Source of the DNA: Akebia trifoliata
Taxonomy: Eukaryota; Streptophyta; Magnoliopsida; Ranunculales; Lardizabalaceae
Reading direction: 5' to 3'
Assembly (NCBI GenBank): GCA_017979445.1
Contig: CM030714.1
Span: 13,387,892 to 13,451,891 of the forward strand
DNA length: 64,000 nt
Under the pieces are notes generated by a model. The model searched no databases. It was given only the letters and a program-made list of their open reading frames with translations, and had not been told where the DNA came from. The stretch's first letter is position 1, and every line of letters starts with the position of its first letter. The position numbers and the translations under genes are program-made. Positions 24,727 to 36,486 of the stretch are shown here, one piece after another.

Positions 24727-27700
24727 TGTGGTGCCCCGTCAAACACTAACACAAATCCCAAGGTCACCTCGAGGCACTAATTGGCGCCTCGAAATTTCGA
24801 CATGGTCTCCTCTGTTTATGTTAGCGTTCCACGAAACTCAAAACCTGATAAACCAATATCCAACCAATCATGTATATAAAGCAACATACCAAAAGTATAA
24901 AAGATACGAAAGATAGTAATTACGAATGGCATAAGGTTAGATCAGAGTAGCGCAAAATGGTAAAATATACAGAATTACAATAACTTATCCTCACTCTAAC
25001 ATAGCCCTATCACTTAGCTCAAAACACTATGTACACCTCCTAGGACGAACGAATTCCTAAGGGAAGTCATCACAATACCCACCGGGAAGTGGACTTTGGT
25101 CGTCGGAATGACCTACCAGATGATCCTCGTTAGATGGCTCTACGACTCCCTCTCCAGCTACAGGCTCTAAAGCTATAAAAAAATTTAAGTAAAGGGTGAG
25201 TAACAATGATTACCCAATAGTTCCACAAACAATTCATACTAATAACCTCACCTAACGTGATCGAGTAATCATATTGAATCATTTCTAAGCATGCAAGCTT
25301 TACAAGTTAAACTACAATTAACTGATACATATAGTCAGGGATGAGCAACTAAATAATTTAAAGTTCCACATAACATCAATCATCCATACTCATTATACAT
25401 TTTCTATATTATGCAAATATAATTGACAACATTGAAATAATAGACATGCTTTTCGATTTATAATTCAAAATAGAACAACATATACATATTAAAAGTGATG
25501 GAGTACTAGAATTGGAGAGTTGGGATTCACGACTGGATCACTCCTAGTCGGGACATGATGTTACAATAATTCACTGGTTTCTAGTTCCTGATTTTGTGGC
25601 TGGTCGGCCCGCATACCACACTTGGTGACCATTTATCCGGCTCAGGCAGGCCATTTGATGTGACCGTAAGCAATGAGTCTCTTTTTGATGTGTCAAAACG
25701 TTCGACTACTACTAGATTGTTAGTGATCACTGACCAATCATTTCCGTCTATGTCTATCAAGCATGCATGTGATTCCCAAAGTAAACAACTTCATTCATAT
25801 ACGACCACCTTTACAATACACGTTCACTGGTAAAAACAAAGAGGAATGGACCTAGATTCCAGTTGTGACTCCACTCTCATACACGTCCCATACCACGTAT
25901 GAGTTTAGTGGTCCCTACCGTACATCTCAAGATAGTACACTACTTCAGATGATATAACGTACTATCCCTTCGGGGATTCATAAGCTCTTTAACAACTCAC
26001 AAAATAGCTACATATTTATATTATTTTTTTAAAAAAATAAAAGAGAAATTAACAGTACAAGATTGAGAATGGATATCAAATTTCCTACCATGCAACTATG
26101 TCACCCAGCCTAAAATAAATAACAGTACTCGGAACCTCTGCGCCAACATAATTTAAATAAACACGCAACCTTTCATTATCCCAGGATATCCTTTCACCAA
26201 CATACATACAACATATAATGTAAAATGCAAACATCACCCCTCGGGTGTGATTCTAACATTTTACCGTTCATCCTCTTTCTCATTCTTTCGACATTCTCAT
26301 TTTTTATCTTTTCAAATCAAACCTTTCTTTTTCAAGCTATCAAATAGGATCCTAATAGGTACACGAAGGCAAACTGTCAAAATTGGAAAAATTAGTAAAA
26401 TTTTGGTTAAGTGTCGAAAACTCAAAATTTCAAAGTTCTCTAAATTGAAAATGGATTTTTGAAAATGAAAGCCTTGAGCACGAGATTCGATATCGTATAA
26501 TTATTATAGTCTAATTCAAAGTAACGTGAAAGATATTAACTTTTGAAAATTTACCGAAAACGTCGAACTTCACGTTTTGTTTTTGCAACCAAAATTCGGA
26601 TTTTGATCATTTGATATTTGGATCTTGAAACCATTCACATTGTTCCAAAACGGGGAGTAAAACCTTAATTTCATTAAAGAACTTAAAGTAAATGGAAAGA
26701 GGACATTTACTTAAATATTTTTAATGAAATGAAGGGTAGGAAATCATGTATAAGTTGTGGGGAGAGTAAGTCAAAAGTCAAAAGTAAGTTTTGATAAGTT
26801 GTTTCTGTCAGTGGTTGTCGGTTGCAGAAGCATCATTCTATCGGTGGAACCAACAACACTAAACAACTTCGCATATTTTCAATTTTTCAACCCATTTTTC
26901 GGGTTTTTCTTTCGTCTTTCGAATCCTTCGACCCACCCATGAATTTAATAGTAAAGTTTGATAAAAACACATCAAAACATCTATTTCTACCATGAATTTA
27001 AAATCAAACCAAAGATTTCTACAATTTACAATTACAACATATTTTCGATAAAAATTCCTAAATGCATATTTCGAAATCTAAAGTTACTACTAAGAATTGA
27101 AAGTCCCCTACTTGGTTTGTGGTTGTCGAGGTTGATGAACTAGCACAAAGGTCCAAGTGAGACCGTAAGGAGCTTGAAAATTTGACGAACTTGGTTGTCA
27201 ATGGTCGGGTAGATGTCGAAACCCTCTTTGAAGATGTTATTCTTCTTCCTATGATGATGAACGACCCTTCCTTGATTTGCACAAGACTCTAAGTGGGTAT
27301 AAACGAACCTACTTGCTGATTTTTGTGAGAAACCAAGAGAAAAAAGAGGAAAATAAAAGTCAAATGGGGTGAGGACGTAGAGCTCATCGATGTCGATGAT
27401 TTTTCCTTCTTCGTCAAAGATCAACGCGGCTTGGTCGCGGTGGATTTTGAAGAGAATGGGTCGAAACCCTAGGGTTGAGAAATGGTTGATGTTTGATTCT
27501 TTGGAGAAGAAGATAAATAAATGAAAGAGTGTCAACTTTCTTTTATATATAAAAGGACAGGAGTAGTTTTTGTAATTTTTCCACTTGTTTCTATTTTTCG
27601 ATGGTAACTTGACTATTTGGACTTGAAAAATGATAAGTAAATATTCTATTTCGAATAATTTTTCGTTGTGGACCTAATAGTAACGTCAAATTTTTCTGAT

Positions 27701-27969
27701 TCTTACTCTAACGAAATTTCATTATTTTGGATCCCACTCAACATGAAATTCGAGCATTTTAAAATTTCCCCATCCAAACTTGAATCCGAACTTGCTTATA
27801 GGCTAAAGTATATATTTCGATCATTTTGAACCTATTGGCGAAGTCGGATTTCGTTAAAAATGAATAGAGTAAAATTCGAGTATTTTATCCTAAGTCATTC
27901 TTTTAGAATTTTCTCAAAATTCACAATTAGATTTTCTCGAGATACACATTAAAAACTAGGGGTGTTACA
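24727..27969 (-). mobile_element. Solo LTR E, 3.24 kb, Tekay/Del-like gypsy, minus orientation
   Basis: On the minus strand it starts TGTAACACCCC, the classic start of chromovirus Tekay/Del LTRs. On the plus strand it starts TGTGGTGCCCC, the matching inverted end. TGATG flanks both ends exactly (24722-24726 and 27970-27974). On the minus strand a TATA box (TTTTATATATAAAAG, near 27541) lies about 420 bp from the LTR start. No primer site or coding region adjoins, so it is a solo LTR. A 131-residue minus-strand open frame (27140-27535) lies just downstream of the TATA box and is taken as leader sequence, not a gene. Confidence 0.8.
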
Positions 27970-28515
27970 TGATGATTCTCTCCAGTCCATTGGTGTTCGA
28001 TTGATTGGGCTCAATTATGAATATTAGGCTGATGCTATGACACATTTTTAATGGGTAAACATAAGTGGGATTATGTTGATGGGACAACCAAGAACCCACT
28101 AAAATCACAAAGGCTAACCATGCAATCAAACTCAAGAAATAGATCATTAACAACTCGAAAATTATTACCTAAATTGACAATTTTTTAGAATTATCCATTG
28201 TTATTTGTTGGCCAAGTTCTAACAGCCAAGCTGACATGGGATCACCTAAAAAAAACTTTATATCTAATCCAATTTTGCTCAAAATATCAGATAGGATTGA
28301 TGTCAAAGGTGTACGACAAAACGATCATAGTATCCCAGAATTTTATAGTATGACGAGTGATTTAGGGATCAACTCGCATTAATTGAGCTTCCTTCTCTTA
28401 TTGCTTGTGCATAATGGATTTTCTACCGAAAGAGATAATGCTTAGTATAGTTCATGGTAGCCTTACATGATGAATTTGAGACTAGTCAAGGCTCCATCCT
28501 ACAAAGAGACCATCT
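27970..28515 (+). pseudogene. Host copia gag, 5' part (broken)
   Basis: The frames show a UBN2-type copia gag: an N-terminal GxNY-like segment near 28000-28020, a segment matching the usual KxGYVDG motif near 28055-28090, and the conserved end of the domain near 28450-28510 (the LHDEFE and ILQRD parts). Several stops and frameshifts break it. The copia element on the minus strand interrupts it at 28516, and the same frame resumes at 34735. The start is inferred from similarity because solo LTR E sits just in front. Confidence 0.6.
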
Positions 28516-28922
28516 TGTAAATCTGAAAATCGATTATGAAATTGCAGAAATAGAAACTTATAGAGAATCGAAATCTAAATGCCCAAAAATCATACCTCTG
28601 GCCATTAATTCTCACACACTTCTTCTCATTGGTTTTCTATCTTGTTTGTACATTCGAAACTTAGATTCATTTTAGATAGATGGTGTAAGACCGAAGGAGA
28701 GATTGAGTGAGGAGTTTGGGGACCAAACAGATGTTATATAGCCAAGCTTGACCGAGGCTTCCATCAAGCACTCATCCACGTCTTGGTCCATTGCCACCAC
28801 TCTAATCTATTTGTGGGTCACGTTTCTTAACTTAAAAAAACATATTTAAGACATTGTGGACCACTTCAAGTGCTCCAAAAATCAGAGGTTTTAGATCCTT
28901 CCACGATAATCGGGAGCTAACA
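28516..28922 (-). repeat. 3' LTR of the complete copia element
   Basis: Plus-strand start TGTAAATC and end AGCTAACA. It pairs with 34321-34729 along its whole length. The polypurine tract (minus-strand TGGGAGAA, 28923-28930) adjoins it. Confidence 0.88.
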
Positions 28923-29219
28923 TTCTCCCATTTGATTCATAGTACAAATGTCTTATCTGGCGATCAGTCCTTTAATGATGAGTATTACCTTCCATGTATT
29001 ACAATGTATTTATTTATTAAATATTATAATTTATGTGGCAACAATTTCTTAATGAATAAATCCTATGTTTATTCTTGGTTCTATATAGATGAATTTTCTC
29101 AAAATTAAATTAAGGTGCACATAAATATGAGAAAAATATCACAATAATTATGAATTTCATTAAAATAACATTATCCATACAATGAAAAATAAATAATGAA
29201 ATCAAGTCCCATATTCACT

Positions 29220-29838
29220 ACATGATCCTTAAATTTCAACAGTGGTATGCCCTTAGTCAAAGGATCAATGATCATCAATTTAGTGCTAATGTGCTCAATG
29301 ACCACTTTCTTTTATTTAATATGTTCTCTTATAGCTAAATACTTAGTTTCGATATGTTTACTTCGACTTCCACTTTTGTTGCTTATGCCATGAAAACAGT
29401 AGCTGAATTTTTGCAATACATTCTCAATGGCAAACTCTTAAGTCATACGCCATATGAAGTAGCCTCAAAACAAGAAACGAATTCGATTTCCATAGTGGAA
29501 GTCGCAGTCGATGTCTATTTGGTACTTCTCCATGATATAGCTCCACCAGCCATCATAAAAATGTAACTTGATATTGATTTGCGTGAATTAATACAATCAA
29601 CAAAGTCAGAATCTGAGTAGCCAATTACTTCCAGATTGGTCATCCGTCTATACATAAGCATGTAGTTTTTAGTTCCTTGATGGTATCTCATCACTTTCTT
29701 TACAACTCTCAAGTGGTTTAAACTTGGATCACTTTGATATCGTCCCAACATTCCTACAATAAATGCAATGTCAAGACTTGTGCAGACCTGAGCATACATT
29801 AGACTTCTAATAACAGAAACATATGGAATGTTTTTCAT
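29220..29838 (-). pseudogene. Copia RT C-terminus and RNase H relic
   Basis: The open part 29515-29838 shows the conserved MYAQVCT/DIAF segment that ends the copia RT region, then the RNase H start (GYSDSDF, DSRKS-like, SYIFM, AISWRS). Beyond a frame break, 29220-29515 still shows the RNase H end: the TMEAEF-like active-site region near 29490, the KYLAIREHIK segment and DPLTKG near 29250. The first RNase H aspartate region is recognisable, but stops prevent a full protein. Confidence 0.8.
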
Positions 29839-30079
29839 TTGTTCCCTCTCAAAGTCGTTCTTCGGGCATTAGTTCAAATTGAACCTATCACCCTTCACAA
29901 TGGGAGCAATACTTGGTGAACAATCCTTCATTTGAAATCTCTCTAAAATCTTAATGATATAAGTTTCCTACAACAAACCTAAAATACCTCGAAATATGTT
30001 TCTATGGATCTTAATGCCAATAACATAAGACGCTTCACCCATATCCTTCATATAAAAAATTTTAGAAAAGAATTATTTC

Positions 30080-30697
30080 ACTTAATGCAGTAAACCCTTA
30101 TCACTGGTTGCTAGCAAAATGCCATCTACATATAAAACAAGAAAACAAATTTTACTCCCATTAACTTTTGGTATATACATTGATCATAACATTTTCTATA
30201 AAACCAAATGAAAAATTACATTATGAAATTTTCAATACCATTGACGGGATGCCTGTTTTAAATCGTATATAGATTTATTGAGCTTGCAAACCAATTGCTC
30301 ACCATTACTAGAAGGGGAATCCTTCAGGTTGTTTCATGTAAACCTCCTCCTCTAGATCTCCATTAAGAAACGTTGTTTTAACGTTCATTTGTTGCAAATC
30401 CAAGTCAAAATGGGCTATTAATGCCAAAATAACACGTAAAGAATCTTTCTTAGATACAGGATATAAGATTTTCGTGTACTCAATTCCTTCTTTTTTAGTG
30501 AATCCCTTAGCAACAAGTCTTGTCTTGTATCTCTCAATGTTTCTTAATGAGTCTTTATTTGTCTTAAAGACCCATTTACAATCAATGGCTTTTGCATAAT
30601 TAGACAACTCAATAAGGTCCCAGACTACGTTAATCTTCATAGAATTCATCTCTTCCTTCATGGCATTGTACCATAATTTTGATTCTTTGCAACTCAT
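30080..30697 (-). pseudogene. Copia reverse transcriptase (RVT_2) relic
   Basis: The open frame 30308-30697 (129 residues) covers the front of the copia RT domain: the W..AM..E start, CKWVFK, RYKTRLVAKGF, the FSPVSKKDSLR-like segment and FLNGDLEEEVYMKQPEGF. The first catalytic Asp in QMDVKTAFLNG is Asn here (QMNVKTTFLNG). The YVDD box, at 30121-30132 in another frame, reads YVDG. Loss of two catalytic aspartates plus frameshifts means no activity. Confidence 0.85.
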
Positions 30698-31420
30698 GGC
30701 CTGTAAAAAAAACTCTGATTATTCTCGACTCAAATGTTGTAGTCAAATTCTTGTAGATACACAACATAATCACTATGAATTGTTGACCTCTTAGTTCTAA
30801 CAGATCTTCTTAATGCTGCATCATCATCTTCCTTAAAAGTATGAGGTTCAACTCGTTGTTCAGAAGTCTTAGGCAACTCTTAAACAACCTGATCTACTGG
30901 AATGTTGTCAATAGCTTGTGGAATTTCAATGATTGGTTGTTCAACAGCAATTTGTACTTAAGGGGCACTATGAACAACAACCAATCTAACACCTAAAGTA
31001 GAAGGTTGAGACTCTGAATTATCAGAATTAAAAACTATATTCCTGATTTGATCGTTCCCACTATCAAGTCATTTTCAAAAAATTTTGTATTTCTTGATTT
31101 CACAATCCTAGTGCTGTGAGATGGATAAAAAATTTGTAACATTTAGACCTTTCAGCATATCCAATAAAATATCCACTAATGGTCCTTGGGTCTAACTTCT
31201 TTTCTTATGAATTATAAATTCTTACTTCAGATGAGCATTCCCAAATACGTATATGTTGCAAACTTAGTTTTTAATTTTTTCATAATTCAAATAGCATTTT
31301 AGGAACAGTCTTGATTTGAATTCGATTTAATATATACACTATCGTCTTAAGTGTTTCAACCCACAAGAAATTAGAAATATTGGAGTTGTTTAGCATACTT
31401 CACACCACGTCCAATAATGT

Positions 31421-32344
31421 TCAGTTTCTTCTTTCTACTACACTATTCTGGTTAGGTGAACTAGGCATGGTGTATTGGACAACAATCTCATACTCTTGAA
31501 GAAACTTTGCGAATGGCCCAAGTGCATGTTTATCCTTTGTGTATCTATCATAATATTCTCTACTTTTATCTGATCTCACGATCTTAATTTGCTTACCGTA
31601 TTGTTTCTCTATTTCAATTTTAAAATTTTTAGAGGAATCTAATGCTTCGTTCTTGTTATGAAGCATGTAGAAATACATATATCATGAATAATCATCTATG
31701 AATGAAATGAAGTATTTCCGACCATGTGAGTCCATGTCTAAATTAGTATGTATGATTTCTAATATGGTCGAACTCTTATTAATATTTTTCTTTAACTTGT
31801 TAGTTTGTTTTCTTTCAGTAAAATATAGAGTATTAAGTACCCTATCATTTACTAATCTTTTAATTCTTTCTGTGGAGATATGACCTAATTTTCGGTGCAA
31901 TAATGTAGAGGAATTATCATTAATAACACATCTTTTAGTGTCAGTTTGAACATGCATAACATTATAAGTTGCATTATTTTGTAAATTAATACAGTAAAGA
32001 CCATCAGACAAAATATCATTTTCAATACAATCAGATTTATAAAATAAGCTAAAAGATGTTTCTGAAAAGTAAAAAGAATATCCAAAAGGTACAAGTCTTG
32101 AAATTGAAATCAAGTTTCTAGAAAAACTTGAAACATAAAAGGTATTTTTTAACTCTAAAATAAAATCACTACTTAAAGTTAAATAGTATGTCCCTGTAGC
32201 CTGCACATGTGAACCCATCTTATTTTCAGATAAGATGCTTTGTTCATTTCTCATTGGCTTTCTTAGGTTTTGCAAACCTTGAAAAGAATTTCGAAATGTG
32301 GATTGTTGATTCAGAATCAATCCATAATGTATTAATATGTACAT
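31421..32344 (-). pseudogene. Copia GAG-pre-integrase and integrase relic
   Basis: The frame 31682-32344 (220 residues) holds a GAG-pre-integrase segment (SSTLLHRKLGHIS) and the front of the integrase core (FISFIDDYS). The adjoining frame 31421-31678 holds VRSDKSREY and SSPNQNSVVERRN, the second catalytic Asp and the Glu region of the DDE core. The CxxC half of the N-terminal zinc finger is deleted between VLNTLYF and ERKQTNK; the sister element near 37.7 kb keeps CVDC there. The first catalytic aspartate region reads IIHTNL where HTD is usual. Confidence 0.82.
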
Positions 32345-33175
32345 TAATCATATTAGATTCATAACAAATAAACGAGATTGAATTACCTTTGTCCTCAAGT
32401 CATTTATTAAATTTGACGCATTCATTGTTCACGTGTCTTATCTTTTTACAGAAGAAACATTTGAAAATTTTCTTGATATCAGCTTAGAGAGGTATTTTAG
32501 TTTTTCCTTTTTGGTAGGCTTGAGATTTGCCCTTTCCTCGCGTAGCCAACATTGCACTTTCACCTAATTTCATCATTAGTCTCCCTTTCTCTTGAACACA
32601 CATGGTTATGAGTTCATTAATTGATCATTTGTCTTTATGTGTGTTATATGAGATTTGAAGGGCCTGTATTGATGCGGTAGGGTATTGAAAATGTAGCACA
32701 TCAGAAAAGACTCCGACATTTCAACCTTGAGATTCTTTAATTGAGCCATAATATCCCTAATATGCATGATGTGTTCGCACACACCTTTGACACTGGTGAA
32801 CCTTAGGAATGAAAATTTCATAATTTGAGTGCTTGCTAATACCTTTTCTGAAGTGACAAATTGATCATTAATGTCCTTTAGTAAGTTTTGGGTATTATCA
32901 TGTTGATCCATAGAATCACGAATACCAGTAGAGATTTTTTTCTTAATGAACATTATGTTGAGGTGATTAGATCGTTCCCATCTTTCATAAAACGCAATGT
33001 CCATTGTAGAGTTGATATCAGTAATTACAGGTGATTTGTCTTTCCTAATAACATAGTCAATGTCCCTCTACCCTAAGTGAAGGAGAATTCTCTTTCCATA
33101 CTTTATAATTATCACCCTTTAATTCAGGAATATCACATTGGATATTAGAAAATTTTACAGGTTGTAAAGCTGCAT
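32300..33175 (-). pseudogene. Copia gag with zinc knuckle and protease site
   Basis: The frame 32606-33004 (132 residues) is a UBN2-type gag (YERWERSNHLNIMF, VKGVCEHIMHIRDIMAQL). Upstream to about 33175 the gag start (GDNYKVWKE) is readable but broken by a frameshift and a stop. The knuckle at 32418-32459 reads C-F-F-C-X4-H-X4-C, with all metal ligands present. The protease motif near 32290-32320 reads WIDSES where WIDSGA is usual, so the aspartate is kept and the glycine is lost. Confidence 0.8.
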
Positions 33176-34305
33176 AATTAAAGATTAAATGTTTATGTTA
33201 AAATTAAAACCTAAATAAAAAAAAAATCATATTTTACCAATGTAAATCATGCTTAAAAATGAATCTAATAACATAAAAATTACCTGTGGAATATATTATG
33301 ATATAATTTGATATTTTCTATCTTTGATTAACTTTATAATAAAACTATAAAATTATTTACTTAATTCATAATTCATGTGGGTAAGTTATGATTAATTTGA
33401 TATTTTATCTTAATTAATTATCTAAATATAATAAAAATTCTTGTAGGATAAAATCTATTATATTAAGAATAATTAACTATAATTAATGTCTAAATTTACT
33501 TTATATGATCCTAATTAATTATAATTTTATTTAATTAAAGATAATATGACTATAGTCTAATTAACTAAAATTATATGGATCACTTAGACATTATTTTTTT
33601 TATGTATAAAATTTAAGTTTTATGAGAATATTCCTATATTGCATAGTTTAACTATAATTAAATGTATATTATATTAATCTTATACACTTAATTATTCTCA
33701 TAATAAAACTTAATACATTTCATAATTAAACTTAATATTATGCAAAACAATATTTTAATCATAAAAGAATGACATAATATGAGAACAATATATATCATAA
33801 AAATAGCTTAAACTATCATATCATTATTATACATAATCTTTCCTATAATTCAAGTATAAATATTACATAATTAATTTAGGTTTTGTATTATTTTAAACTA
33901 AAAGAATATCATATGCATAAATAAAAATTGAACAAAAATTAGATATGTTTCTAAATAAATTCCTAAATAATGAATGTTTTTAATGCCCCTTGAAACGACA
34001 TGTTTTGCAAAAACAACGTTAAAAGTTTATGTGCAAAACGAAAAAACTAATTCATGTGGCTAGTCGTCTTCAACCTTTAGTCAGGTCATTTCGATCCGAA
34101 GCAACCCAATAACCAAAATCCAATCTAAAAAGTACCATTGTAACGCCAAAATTATAGTTTAAAAACACAAAAAACTTAGAAATCTAATTTTCTAATGATT
34201 TTTAACCTCATTACACATTAAACTAAAATTTAAGAAAAAATTTGACCAAAACAGAACAATACATATCCTCGAATGCATAAACAATATCAAGTCAGAGGTT
34301 ATTTA
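33176..34305 (-). other. Leader of the complete copia element
   Basis: Extremely AT-rich, without frames, between the primer site and gag. This length is unusual but seen in some plant copia elements. Confidence 0.6.
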
Positions 34306-34318
34306 GGCTCTAATACCA
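34306..34318 (-). other. Primer-binding site of the complete copia element
   Basis: On the minus strand TGGTATTAGAGCC follows the LTR end after two bases. It differs by one base from the initiator-tRNA-Met complement TGGTATCAGAGC. Confidence 0.85.
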
Positions 34319-34320
34319 AA

Positions 34321-34729
34321 TGTAAATCTAAAAATCGAATCTAAAATTACGAAAATAAAAACTTAAAGAGAATTGAAATCTAAAATGCCCAAAAATCGTA
34401 CATCCAGTCATTAATTCTCATATACTTCTTCTCACTGGTTCTCTATCTCGTTTGACACTTTCAAAACTCAGATTCACTCTAAGTAGATGGTTTAAGATTG
34501 AAGAAGAGATTGAGTGAGGAGTTTGGAGATCAAATGGATGTTATATAATTAAACTTGACCGAGGCTTCCATCAAGCATTCGTCCATGTCTCGGTCCGTTG
34601 CCACCACTATGATTTACTTGTGGGTCACGTTTCTAAGTTTCAAGAAACGTGTTGAAGACATTGTGGACCACTTTAAGTGCTTCGAAAATCAGGGATTTTA
34701 GATCCGTCCACGAGAATTGGGAGCTAGCA
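34321..34729 (-). repeat. 5' LTR of the complete copia element
   Basis: Plus-strand start TGTAAATC, end AGCTAGCA. It aligns along its whole length with 28516-28922. Confidence 0.88.
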
Positions 34730-34734
34730 CATCT

Positions 34735-34770
34735 TTCTATTATTGATGTTGTTATTAATTAATAATATCA
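34735..34770 (+). pseudogene. Host copia gag, continuation after insertion
   Basis: The first dozen codons after the CATCT duplication continue the host gag in the frame that stops at 28515, with residues (SIIDVVIN) matching the usual position in copia gag domains. Recognisable similarity ends near 34770. Confidence 0.6.
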
Positions 34771-35644
34771 TTTTGTTTTGATATTAGATTTTTTGTTAAT
34801 CAAAACTTTATGTAAATATTATTGAACAATTTAGATAAATGTAAATTTTATTAATTTTGTAGCCACCAAAGTAGTATTAATTAGTAAAATTTATGAAATA
34901 TCTAATTGTATTAAATTTTATCATCGAGGTGACATTAAGAAATAATATATTTACAATTACAGACTCAATTAACAAAATGAGATTAGTCCAAAGGAAAATT
35001 TCATTTAACTAAGTGAACTTGGTAAGGTAATATAATCTATATAATTTAATATAACTAGGATTGGATAAATTATATAGATTATGTTAGCCTTATATGGTGA
35101 ATAAAATTAGTATTTACCCTTAGATGAGTGAACAATGAATATACTTATTTTAACCTATAAGATAAATTTAAATGATATTAATGAGTTCATCATTTATTTA
35201 ATACAACTCAAAGCACTAACTAGAGCATTGTCCTTATAAAATTTCAATTCTCAATTCGTTTCATTCCCATGCATCCACCATCCTAAGCTTTGTCGGATCG
35301 AATTTTTTGAAATGGTATGAGCACATCTAATTCACTCTATGAGTTCAGGATTTTGACCTAACACTTATTTTGGCAAAACCTGCAAAATTAACTGAAAACA
35401 GTATGGTAGAACAAGAAAACTTGATTTTCGCTTGGGAAAGATCGATACTCCTATTGAATTTCTTACGAAAAAAATGATTTTAAAACATACCAAAACATCG
35501 AAAAATGACCTTGAAACGATCATTTTCTAACCCTAAAAATTTAAATTTTTGAAATTAATAATTAAAACATTAATTAACATAAAGTAAAATCTTAATAAAT
35601 TGAATTAAAATTTTTAAACAATTAAAATCAATTAATTAAGCTCA
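34771..35644. other. AT-rich stretch with an orphan primer-site-like sequence
   Basis: There is no gene. TGGTATGAGCAC at about 35313 resembles a copia primer site, which would make 34.77-35.31 kb an LTR, but I find no partner LTR: it does not match the one at 40753. Its origin is open. Confidence 0.3.
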
Positions 35645-36483
35645 TGGGCCAAATTTTAAGTCGTGACCCACTTATTCAAGTCGGACCCATCTGATATTTA
35701 TTAGAAGGCACCTCCATCTGGGGTCCCAAAGAATTAAAATATAATTAAGGGGTTTTCCAAAAAAAGTAAAAAATATTCTTTTATTGTACGTAAGAATGAA
35801 AATCCTAATTAAACCATAATCTTAAAGAGACTTAGTCAAATTAAACCATAATCTTAAAAAGACTTAGTAAAACTGAAAAACGTCAAAAAAACTCTATAAA
35901 AAGAAATCTCCACAACTTAATCTCGCAGGTCAAGAGAAACCCTAGGAAATAGAGGTCAAAAACTCTCCCCAACCTTCCCAAAACCTTAAATCTAAAGTCC
36001 TAAGTCCTTATCTAACATCCAAACCCCAGTTTTTTCTCAAAAAAAACTAGAAACCCTTTAAAAACACCTAGAAACCCTCAAAACACCCAAAAAATTAAAA
36101 AATATTTAAATCTAAGAAGAGAATATCTCATCTCGAAGATCGAAAACGGATATAGTAACAAAGAAAAAGTAGGAAAACTAATACGAGGAACACACTTCGC
36201 TGGTACTGAGGGAATTGACCGTCACAATCGTCCAGGCAAACTTTTTTTATTTATTTTATTGTTTAGGTCGTTTTTTTAGCAATGTAATTTTTGAAAAAAG
36301 TAGAGATCGGCATTTGTCGGGTGAGAGTGGTGCCTAACACCTTCCAATCCCGTAACGTGATCCCTAGACCCATAGTTTTTTGTGTGTAGATTAGTGTTAT
36401 TTATTTATTTAAAGTCATGATTTGGTTCCTAGACCATAAAATTAGGTGGTGACTCCCAAAACATATAAAAAAATAAATCCACA
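35645..36483 (+). repeat. LTR-like remnant D (gypsy type)
   Basis: A TATA box (CTCTATAAAAAG, near 35891) is followed 440 bp later by GGTGCCTAACACCTTCC (about 36331) and GGTGGTGACTCC, the signature seen near the 3' end of Tat/Ogre-like LTRs. The proposed ends TGGGCC (35645) and CCACA (36483) have flanks GCTCA and ACTCA (4 of 5), but the bounds are tentative. A short tandem duplication (ATTAAACCATAATCTTAAA) occurs at about 35811-35870. Confidence 0.4.
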
Positions 36484-36486
36484 ACT

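Larger units (their letters stand above)
28516..34729 (-). mobile_element. Complete but inactive Ty1/copia element, minus strand
   Basis: The element is bounded by two LTRs of about 408 bp with TG...CA ends and an exact 5-bp target duplication, CATCT (28511-28515 and 34730-34734). On the minus strand the order is 5' LTR, primer site, about 1.1-kb leader, gag, protease, integrase, reverse transcriptase, RNase H, polypurine tract, 3' LTR, which is the copia order. The LTRs differ at many positions (roughly 80-85% identical by eye), so the insertion is old. Every domain is broken and several catalytic residues are lost. Confidence 0.9.

Noticed and set aside
32606..33004. The long copia frames as active genes
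   Set aside because: They are fragments of one polyprotein separated by frameshifts and stops, with catalytic residues lost.
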